64,000 nucleotides of DNA from an uncultured Prevotellaceae bacterium (GTDB lineage Bacteria > Bacteroidota > Bacteroidia > Bacteroidales > Bacteroidaceae), in contig CACYQD010000020.1 in the NCBI GenBank assembly GCA_902776475.1, positions 21,788-85,787 on the forward strand, in the 5' to 3' direction. The translations under genes were made by a program, and so were the position numbers. The notes below the pieces were generated by a model, which saw nothing but the letters and a program-made list of their open reading frames with translations, searched no databases and had not been told where the DNA came from. This document shows positions 42,742 through 49,506 of the stretch, in pieces. Each line of letters starts with the position of its first letter. Positions within the stretch are counted from its first letter, which is position 1.

Positions 42742-44259
42742 TTACTGATGTTGTTCACGGAGGAGGTCGTTGACCGTCTTGACCGGGTTGAACGTTGAGA
42801 GCGGTACCTCAACGAACACCGTATTCCAGTCGCTCATGGCACCGTTCCACAGTCCGGGGAGTTCGAGAGCCTTCAGTTCTTTGCCGTTCTTGCTCTTGCT
42901 GCTGATGAAGCCTGTGGATTTATCGACAAACTCCGGCAGATTGAAGTGGTTGCCCTTGTAGTCTTTGACGGCGCAGACGAGATCGACCGGATTGAAGTGT
43001 GTGCCTTCGGTGAACATCTTCTGGTATTCCTTGTTGCTCTTGTCGATCTGGCTGCTCTCCAGAATCTGGAGGCTCACGGTACCATCCTGGTTATAGGTAA
43101 GGAACGGACCGCCGCCCGGTTCACCGACGTTCTTCACGACACCGCAAACACGCATCGGGCGGTTGAGTTTCTTACGCAGGTAGATGACCAGTTCAGCATC
43201 CTCAAGCAGTTTGATATCCTCCTTGCGGCAGCACAGATCGCGCTGGACGAAGCGGATAATCTCCTCCAACTGGTCGTGGTCGTATTTGCCCGTGTCCAAC
43301 AGTTGCAGATATTCGAAGGCTTTCTTCTGCAAGGAGACCAGCACGCCGGCGATAAGCTGTTTGTAAGTGACGGTATCACCTTTGAGTCTGTCGGGAACGA
43401 CGTTGTCAATGTTCTTGATGAAGATGACATCTGCGTCAATCTCATTGAGGTTCTCGATCAGAGCACCGTGGCCACCCGGGCGGAACAGCAGTTTGCCGTC
43501 CTCGGTGCGGAAAGGCGTGTTGTCAGGATTGGCAGCGATGGTATCCGTGCTCGGCTTCTGCTCCGAGAATGAGATATTGTATTTGATGCCATATTTTCCA
43601 GCATAATCCTTCAGTTTCGACTCCACCTTCTGCTCGAAGAGTGCCATGTGCTCATGGCTCACGGTGAAGTGCACGTTGGCCTCACCCTTGCTGGCGGCAT
43701 AGAGAGCACCCTCCACGAGATGCTCCTCCATAGGAGTGCGCGGACCCTGCTCATAGTTATGGAAGAGGAGCAAGCCCTTGGGCAGTTGACCGTAATTGAG
43801 TCCGGAAGCCTCGAGCATGTTGGCCACCACAGCTTTGTAGGAGCCCTCAGCCATCAGGTCGTCGATGCCCTTGCCGCAGTTGGCCACGCATTTTGCATTG
43901 AGCTCATCGAAGAAAGCGAAATGATGGATGTTGTCGAAGTACTTTTTCTCGAAGTCGGTGGTGGGCACCTCATAATCGGCAGAGAGGAACGAGAACATAT
44001 CCTTGAACATACGGCTGGCAGCACCAGAGGCAGGTACGAATTTGACGATTTTCTTCCCTTCAGCCTTGTATTCATCCCAAGCGGCGATGAATTTGTCGCG
44101 CTCGCTTTCCTCAGGTGCGATGATACCCTTTCCGATGGCAGCGGCGGCTTCCAGTTTCAAGAATGGGAATCCAGTTTTGAACTCATCCAGCTGAACAGCG
44201 ATCTGCTCTTCAGAGATTCCTTTTGATGCGATTTGTCTTAGATCTTCTTGTGATAACAT
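42742..44259 (-). CDS. DUF4301 family protein
   Basis: 505 residues from the ATG at 44259 (MLSQEDLRQIASKG). The DUF4301 core is clear: KFVPASGAASRMFKDMF near 72, KGLLLFHNYEQGPRTPMEEHL near 165 and FRPGGHGALIENLNEIDADV near 265, the latter recalling nucleotidyltransferase folds. No experimentally proven role is known to me; a sugar-phosphate nucleotidyltransferase-like activity is a guess. A TAAATTTG box on the minus strand (44301-44308) lies 42 bp upstream. Confidence 0.88.
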   Translation of the reverse strand: MLSQEDLRQIASKGISEEQIAVQLDEFKTGFPFLKLEAAAAIGKGIIAPEESERDKFIAAWDEYKAEGKKIVKFVPASGAASRMFKDMFSFLSADYEVPTTDFEKKYFDNIHHFAFFDELNAKCVANCGKGIDDLMAEGSYKAVVANMLEASGLNYGQLPKGLLLFHNYEQGPRTPMEEHLVEGALYAASKGEANVHFTVSHEHMALFEQKVESKLKDYAGKYGIKYNISFSEQKPSTDTIAANPDNTPFRTEDGKLLFRPGGHGALIENLNEIDADVIFIKNIDNVVPDRLKGDTVTYKQLIAGVLVSLQKKAFEYLQLLDTGKYDHDQLEEIIRFVQRDLCCRKEDIKLLEDAELVIYLRKKLNRPMRVCGVVKNVGEPGGGPFLTYNQDGTVSLQILESSQIDKSNKEYQKMFTEGTHFNPVDLVCAVKDYKGNHFNLPEFVDKSTGFISSKSKNGKELKALELPGLWNGAMSDWNTVFVEVPLSTFNPVKTVNDLLREQHQ

Positions 44260-44497
44260 AATATGAATAGATTTAATAACACGATTTGGGTAATTTGTCA
44301 CAAATTTAGTCACTTTTTCTTAAATAGACGAATAATTGGATGAAAATTTATATCTATGTTGAAGATGGGGTGAAAATGACGCATTTTAGGTTCATCCCTT
44401 AAGCATTTGTAATTCAGCGCAAAATATATGTATATGGCTGCTAATTATGCTAAAATAATGAAATTAATCCTCATAAGACAACTTTAAAGTTGGATTA

Positions 44498-44529
44498 TTT
44501 GCATATTTCAATTTTTTTATTTATCTTTG
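44498..44529 (+). promoter_or_regulatory. Promoter of the toxin-antitoxin operon
   Basis: TTTG (44498-44501), 20 bp, TATCTTTG (44522-44529), placing transcription start just before the ATG at 44551. This rules out the earlier TTG start at 44527. Confidence 0.75.
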
Positions 44530-44550
44530 CGACAACAAATCAAGATAGAA

Positions 44551-44910
44551 ATGATAACGAGAAAAGATGTTCAGATGTTTTTGAATCAGTTTCACGAGAA
44601 AATGAAAATCTTCGGTATCATCTACCGAGATGATCGTGGAAAGAACCAAAAAACACTCGAGGAACTGGAGATTGTGCCTTCATACAGAAGGGTAATCATT
44701 GAAAACCTTGTTGTAGAGGACTATGTGCAAGGACCTGTAGTAGATGAGTTGAATAAACTCGGAGAGCTGTGGGTCTTTGGCAAAGATGTGAAAAGGCGTG
44801 AAGTATATATCAAAATAATGTTAGGTGGTGTAGGATGCCAAACCATCTGCATCTCTTTTCATTTAGCAGAGCATCCATTGGCATATCCTTTTAAAGATGT
44901 GGAGAAATAA
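44551..44910 (+). CDS. MqsR-like toxin candidate
   Basis: 119 residues from the ATG at 44551 (MITRKDVQMFLNQF). The C-terminal half (RVIIENLVVEDYVQGPVVDE, LWVFGKDVKRREVYIKI, CISFHLAEHPLAYPF) has the pattern of MqsR-type RNase toxins of the RelE fold, found upstream of YgiT/MqsA-like antitoxins. The antitoxin gene follows after 2 bp. It would cleave mRNA during translation-independent stress when free of antitoxin; this is inferred from family and context. The pair is AT-rich compared with its neighbours. Confidence 0.7.
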   Translation: MITRKDVQMFLNQFHEKMKIFGIIYRDDRGKNQKTLEELEIVPSYRRVIIENLVVEDYVQGPVVDELNKLGELWVFGKDVKRREVYIKIMLGGVGCQTICISFHLAEHPLAYPFKDVEK

Positions 44911-44912
44911 TA

Positions 44913-45902
44913 ATGAAGAGTCCATTTACAGGTAAGGAAATGAAGCGAGTGTACGAGAAACGTACATGGAACTTCCGGGGTGAGCAATTTGAATATGAGC
45001 ATATAGCATGGCTTTGTGAGGATTCAGGCGAGTTGTTCACTGACGATGCAAGCGATACTGCCGGTTTTATTCAAGTAACCAATCAGTATCGGGAAAAGTA
45101 TGGTATTCCGTATACAGACGAGATTATTGCAGTTCGCCAGAGATATGGAATCAGTGCGGCCAAGATGTCGCTGATTCTTGGAATTGGCGTTAATCAGTAT
45201 CGTTTGTATGAGCAAGGAGAAGTGCCCAACGTCTCCAATGGCAGGATGATACGCTCCATTATGAATCCAAGAGTGATGTTGGAGATGGTTGAAAGCTCCA
45301 GAAACGAATTGTCGGTGTCGGATTATGAGAAAATCACAGACAAGGTGAAAGCCATTATCGCAAACCATGAGGCATACAAAATGGAGCTATATGAAACAAG
45401 ACGGATTTTCAACAAACCTCGAGGTGCTAACAATGGGTATGCACAATTGTCTTTGAATAGGCTAAAGAACATTATGCTGTACGTATTAAACAGATGTGAT
45501 GATGTATGGTGTACTAAAATGAACAAGCTATTGTTCTATATTGATTTTATATCCTATAGAGAACGCGGTATGGCCATGACAGGTTTATCATATTGGGCAA
45601 TAGATTATGGGCCTGTTCCTGAAAGGTGGGATAGAATATATAGCGAGTTTCCTGAGGTGAGGCAAGAGCTACGGCAGGTTGGAGACTTCGTTGGCAGTAT
45701 GCTGATTGCTTCTGCGGAACCGGACTTGTCCATTTTCACTGATGAAGAACAGAAGGTGCTTGATAGCATCTGTACCCATTTTAGCAAAATGACATCTCGT
45801 GAGATTTCACGAATCAGCCATGATGAGGAAGCATGGATTAGACATCATGGAAATCACGAGCATATACCATTTGAAGATGCATTCTTGATCAAGGCTATTT
45901 GA
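44913..45902 (+). CDS. Antitoxin: MqsA/YgiT-like HTH plus SocA/Panacea (DUF4065) domain
   Basis: 329 residues. N-terminus (1-45) aligns with the YgiT zinc-finger pattern, but CPxCG has become SPFTGKEM and CxxCGE has become CEDSGELF, so the metal site is lost. Residues 68-115 are an Xre/MqsA HTH (EIIAVRQRYGISAAKMSLILG, NQYRLYEQGEVP). From about 180 a DUF4065 SocA/Panacea domain follows (KMNKLLFYIDFISYRERG, YWAIDYGPVPERW), a promiscuous toxin-neutralising domain. It should bind the toxin and repress the operon. Confidence 0.85.
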   Translation: MKSPFTGKEMKRVYEKRTWNFRGEQFEYEHIAWLCEDSGELFTDDASDTAGFIQVTNQYREKYGIPYTDEIIAVRQRYGISAAKMSLILGIGVNQYRLYEQGEVPNVSNGRMIRSIMNPRVMLEMVESSRNELSVSDYEKITDKVKAIIANHEAYKMELYETRRIFNKPRGANNGYAQLSLNRLKNIMLYVLNRCDDVWCTKMNKLLFYIDFISYRERGMAMTGLSYWAIDYGPVPERWDRIYSEFPEVRQELRQVGDFVGSMLIASAEPDLSIFTDEEQKVLDSICTHFSKMTSREISRISHDEEAWIRHHGNHEHIPFEDAFLIKAI

Positions 45903-45990
45903 AAATAGAATTTTAATTGTTATGGGCATTACTCATACCATCTCACATATCAACGAAAATGGTGTCATTCAGTCGAATGAAGAGCATCAG

Positions 45991-46022
45991 CAGACCCCTC
46001 TCGCAGGGATGTGGATTGAAAC
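45991..46022 (+). repeat. Solitary CRISPR-repeat-like sequence (type I-C-like)
   Basis: 32 nt with an internal CCCT..AGGG inverted pair and ending GTGGATTGAAAC, the conserved 3' end and exact length of many type I-C CRISPR repeats. No second copy, leader or cas gene is in the window. It lies in a gene-free gap (45903-46193) whose short open frame from 45922 I do not consider a gene. Confidence 0.4.
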
Positions 46023-46143
46023 ATCCAAGCAAAGCGTTAGCAACAAGATTCGCCTGATCGCCCCTTCTTGGACGTATCTCGGATTTGCAGGGAGCGCCGA
46101 AGATACTTAGCCCTCGGCAGAACAAAGAAAGATTCATTTTTTC

Positions 46144-46174
46144 TTTGCTTTGCTCTCGTTTTTACGTACCTTTG
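46144..46174 (+). promoter_or_regulatory. Promoter of the RelA-type gene
   Basis: TTTG (46144-46147), 19 bp, TACCTTTG (46167-46174), 19 bp before the ATG at 46194. Confidence 0.78.
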
Positions 46175-46193
46175 CAAAAACAACTTGTTGGAA

Positions 46194-48401
46194 ATGGACA
46201 TCACTGAACAAATACCTACCGAAGAACAAACCATATCGGAGTTGCTCGCCACGCTGCATGACGCGCTTGCCCAATACCTCCATCCTGACGATGACCGGCA
46301 GGTGAGGGAAATCCTCGAAGAGGCCCGTGAGCAAAAAGCAAGCCAGTCCAACGTCTTTCATCTCAACCCCATGCTCTTTGGTCTGCAGACCGCACAGATC
46401 GCCATGGAGGAGATCGGTCTGCGCAGAGAGGGCGTGCTGGCCATCATCCTCTATTCCTGTCAGGCCCACACCCGTCACACCTTGGAAGAAATCACTGAGC
46501 GCTTCGGCGAGGGAGTGGCCCAGATCATCCATGGTCTGGACCGTGTTCAAGGTCTTTACAAGAAGAGTCCTGCCGTGGAGAGCGAGAATTTCCGCAACCT
46601 GCTCATCTCCTTTGCCGAGGACATGCGCGTGATTCTCATCATGATAGCCGACCGAGTGAACCTGATGCGTCAGATCCGCGACACCGACATGGTGGAGGAG
46701 AAGTTGCGCGTGTCGGAAGAAGCCTCCTATCTCTATGCTCCCCTCGCCCACAAACTTGGCCTGTATAAGTTGAAGAGCGAACTGGAGGACCTCAGTCTGA
46801 AATACCTCGAGCACGACGCCTATTACATGATCAAGGACAAACTGAACGCCACAAAGCGTTCGCGCGACGCCTATATCGAGCGGTTCATCCGTCCTATCGA
46901 GGAGAAGCTCCATGAGGCAGGTCTGAAGTTCCACATGAAAGGGCGCACAAAGAGCATCCACAGCATCTGGCAGAAGATGAAGAAGCAGAAATGCGGATTT
47001 GAAGGCATCTACGACCTGTTTGCCATCCGCATCATCATCGATGCGCCGCTGGAGAAGGAGAAGATGCAATGCTGGCAGACCTTCTCGATCATCACCGACA
47101 TGTATCAGCCCAATCCCAAGCGGATGCGCGACTGGCTGTCCGTCCCCAAGTCGAACGGCTATGAGAGCCTTCACATCACCGTGCTCGGTCCTGAGAGCAA
47201 ATGGGTGGAGGTGCAGATCCGCACGGAGCGCATGGACGAAGTGGCCGAGCGCGGTCTGGCCGCCCACTGGCGCTACAAGGGCATCAAGGGCGACTCCGGC
47301 ATCGACGAATGGCTGAGTAACATCCGTTCCGCGCTGGAGAGCAATGATGACCTGCAGATGATGGACCAATTCAAGATGGACCTCTACGAAGACGAGGTGT
47401 TCGTGTTCACCCCCAAGGGTGACCTCTTCAAATTTCCGAAGGGTGCCACAATCCTCGATTTCGCCTACCATATTCACTCCAATGTGGGCAACCGCTGTGT
47501 CGGCGGCCGCATCAACGACAGGCTCGTACCCGTCAGGGAACCCCTCCATAGCGGTGACACCGTAGAGATACTGACCTCCAACAACCAGAAGCCCAAGCAA
47601 GACTGGCTGTCGATTGTGAAGACCTCGCGTGCGAAGTCGAAGATCCGTCTTGCCCTGAAGGAGACGCAGGTGAAGGACGGTCTGTTTGCCAAGGAAATGC
47701 TTGAGCGGAAGTTCAAGAACAAGAAAGTGGAGATGGATGAGGCCACCATGTCGCACCTCATCCGCAAATTGGGTTTCAAGGAGACCCGTGATTTCTACAA
47801 GCAACTGGCAGACGAGAAGCTGGACCCGAACGAGGTGATCGAGAAATATATCGAGATCCGCAACATTGAGAACGGCAATGTCCCCCAGGTGTCCACACGC
47901 AGTGCCGAGGAGTTCAACTATGAGAATCCCGACGAGCAATACACGCGTCTCAATGATGACGTGCTTGTGATTGACCGCAACCTGAAGGGTATTGACTACC
48001 AACTAGCGAAATGCTGCAACCCCATTTATGGCGACAACATCTTCGGATTTGTCACAGTGAACGGAGGCATCAAGGTGCACCGTGCCGACTGTCCGAACGC
48101 CCCTGAGCTGCGCCGACGTTTCGGCTACAGGATTGTGAAGGCCAAGTGGAGCGGCAAGGGCTCATCGCAATACGCCATCACCCTCCGTGTGGTGGGCAAT
48201 GACGACATCGGCATTGTGAACAACATCACGAGCATCATCTCCAAGGATGAGAAGATTGTGATGCGCTCCATCAACATCGACAGCCATGACGGACTGTTCG
48301 GCGGGATACTCGTCGTGCAGCTGGATGACACCTCACGTCTGGAGGCCCTGATCAAGAAGATCCGCACAGTGAAGGGTGTCAAGCAAGTGGAGCGGCTGTG
48401 A
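46194..48401 (+). CDS. relA: RelA/SpoT-family (p)ppGpp synthetase with degenerate hydrolase
   Basis: 735 residues from the ATG at 46194 (MDITEQIPTEE), 19 bp after the promoter. Order: pseudo-HD domain (30-200), synthetase (about 240-360) with RTKSIHSIWQKM, YDLFAIRII, NGYESLHITV and VEVQIRTERMDEVAERG, TGS (FTPKGDLFKFPKGATILDFA), zinc finger (AKCCNPIYGD) and C-terminal ACT. In the HD domain the usual LLHDVVEDT is ILYSCQAHT (85-93), so the His-Asp pair is gone and hydrolysis should be lost. It is thus a synthetase-only stringent-response enzyme; a bifunctional homologue must exist elsewhere. Confidence 0.92.
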   Translation: MDITEQIPTEEQTISELLATLHDALAQYLHPDDDRQVREILEEAREQKASQSNVFHLNPMLFGLQTAQIAMEEIGLRREGVLAIILYSCQAHTRHTLEEITERFGEGVAQIIHGLDRVQGLYKKSPAVESENFRNLLISFAEDMRVILIMIADRVNLMRQIRDTDMVEEKLRVSEEASYLYAPLAHKLGLYKLKSELEDLSLKYLEHDAYYMIKDKLNATKRSRDAYIERFIRPIEEKLHEAGLKFHMKGRTKSIHSIWQKMKKQKCGFEGIYDLFAIRIIIDAPLEKEKMQCWQTFSIITDMYQPNPKRMRDWLSVPKSNGYESLHITVLGPESKWVEVQIRTERMDEVAERGLAAHWRYKGIKGDSGIDEWLSNIRSALESNDDLQMMDQFKMDLYEDEVFVFTPKGDLFKFPKGATILDFAYHIHSNVGNRCVGGRINDRLVPVREPLHSGDTVEILTSNNQKPKQDWLSIVKTSRAKSKIRLALKETQVKDGLFAKEMLERKFKNKKVEMDEATMSHLIRKLGFKETRDFYKQLADEKLDPNEVIEKYIEIRNIENGNVPQVSTRSAEEFNYENPDEQYTRLNDDVLVIDRNLKGIDYQLAKCCNPIYGDNIFGFVTVNGGIKVHRADCPNAPELRRRFGYRIVKAKWSGKGSSQYAITLRVVGNDDIGIVNNITSIISKDEKIVMRSINIDSHDGLFGGILVVQLDDTSRLEALIKKIRTVKGVKQVERL

Positions 48402-48409
48402 TGATGAGG

Positions 48410-48715
48410 CTGGGTGGATAGATGGATGGGCTTGATGGGCTTAATGGGCAGAATGGGCAGAATGGGCTGGATGGGCAAAGCGAACTGAGGCTGCTGAGGC
48501 GGGACTGATGGGCGAAGCGAGCGGAGACGGCTGAGGCGGGGCTGATGGGCGAAGCGAGCGGAGACGGCTGAGGCGGGGCTGATGGGCGAAGCGAACTGAG
48601 GCTGCTGAGACGGGGCTTAATGGGCGAAGCGAGCTGAGACTGCTGAGGCGGGATTTGATGGGCGAAGCGAACTTGGACTGCTGAGGCGGTGATGGGTGGT
48701 GTGAGCCTGGGGTGG
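48410..48715. repeat. Tandem array of a ~38-bp GATGGGCGAAGCGA unit
   Basis: About six imperfect copies of a GCTGATGGGCGAAGCGARC..GAGACGGCTGAGGCGGG-type unit, preceded by shorter GGGCTTAATGGGCAGAAT units. Gene-free; lies between the converging relA and tetR-type genes. Confidence 0.85.
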
Positions 48716-48722
48716 TTTATCC

Positions 48723-49343
48723 TCAGATTTTGAAATTGTCGATGAGGGCGATGCCCTGCTGGGTGCACACCCCACGGAGGATGGTCACGAAAAAGTCCTT
48801 GAAAATGGTTGTCAGAGGATAGGTGCGATAGAGCTCAGTATCCATGACGTGCTTCATGAACACTTCGGTCATCAAGTTGATGATCTCATAATTGACGTCG
48901 CTGCGGAAATACCCCTCGTTGACACCTCTTGTCAGGAAAGCGATGGACTTGCTGCGGTTTTCCTGGTTGCGGTTGGCGATGTATTTCTTCACCTTGGGAT
49001 ATTTTTGAACCTCTGAGTAGAACAGCGGATTGGTGGTGCCGCTGTTCTCGATATGCAATTTCATGAACGAAATCAAAACGTCCATCACATTGTTGTCTGG
49101 TCCTATCTCCTGCGCCAACTTTTTCTCAAACTCCTCATGGTAATTTCTGACGCAGGCAAAAAGCAGGTCCTCCTTGGTGTGGTAGATCTCATAGAGCGTA
49201 CGTTTGGAGATGGAGAGTTGGTTGGCGACATCATCCATCTTCACCGCCTTGACTCCTTTTTCCCTGAAATCGGCCATGGCTGTCTTGAGGATCTTGTGAT
49301 GGAGTTCCTGCCGGTATGTGGAATTATAGATAGGTTTAGGCAT
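48723..49343 (-). CDS. TetR/AcrR family transcriptional regulator
   Basis: 206 residues with an N-terminal TetR HTH (about 12-60: ILKTAMADFREKGVKAVKM, DVANQLSISKRTLYEIYHTK) and a helical ligand domain. It is divergent from the metal ATPase gene with a 163-bp shared regulatory region, which carries its promoter and an inverted repeat. It probably represses the ATPase gene, itself, or both, but the ligand is unknown; a metal-sensing role would be unusual for TetR. Confidence 0.9.
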   Translation of the reverse strand: MPKPIYNSTYRQELHHKILKTAMADFREKGVKAVKMDDVANQLSISKRTLYEIYHTKEDLLFACVRNYHEEFEKKLAQEIGPDNNVMDVLISFMKLHIENSGTTNPLFYSEVQKYPKVKKYIANRNQENRSKSIAFLTRGVNEGYFRSDVNYEIINLMTEVFMKHVMDTELYRTYPLTTIFKDFFVTILRGVCTQQGIALIDNFKI

Positions 49344-49376
49344 TGCGTTTTTTTGGTTGATCTATATCTCAGTGGC

Positions 49377-49407
49377 AAAGTTAAGCTTTTTTATTCAATG
49401 AGCAAAG
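49377..49407 (-). promoter_or_regulatory. Promoter of the TetR-type gene
   Basis: Minus strand: TTTG (49404-49407), 19 bp, TAACTTTG (49377-49384). Confidence 0.72.
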
Positions 49408-49428
49408 GAAAAGCGCCAATAAACTTTG

Positions 49429-49441
49429 CAACTGAGTTGCG
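49429..49441. promoter_or_regulatory. Candidate operator in the TetR/ATPase divergent region
   Basis: Perfect inverted repeat GCAAC TGA GTTGC between the TetR promoter and the TACCTTTG box (49454-49461) of the ATPase gene. TetR proteins bind such palindromes, though a 13-bp site is short for the family. Confidence 0.45.
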
Positions 49442-49506
49442 AAACGAATCCTTTACCTTTGCATCGTGAAAACAGGAAACAAGAAATTTAACAAAAAACT
49501 GAGAAT

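Noticed and set aside
45922-46110. A 62-codon frame between the antitoxin and relA
   Set aside because: No similarity, it runs through the CRISPR-like repeat, and ends just before the relA promoter; composition gives no sign of selection.
46134-48002. A 622-codon open frame antisense to relA
   Set aside because: It mirrors the codon pattern of the real gene, gives His/Gln/Val-rich sequence without domains, and has no promoter. The + strand gene has clear motifs.
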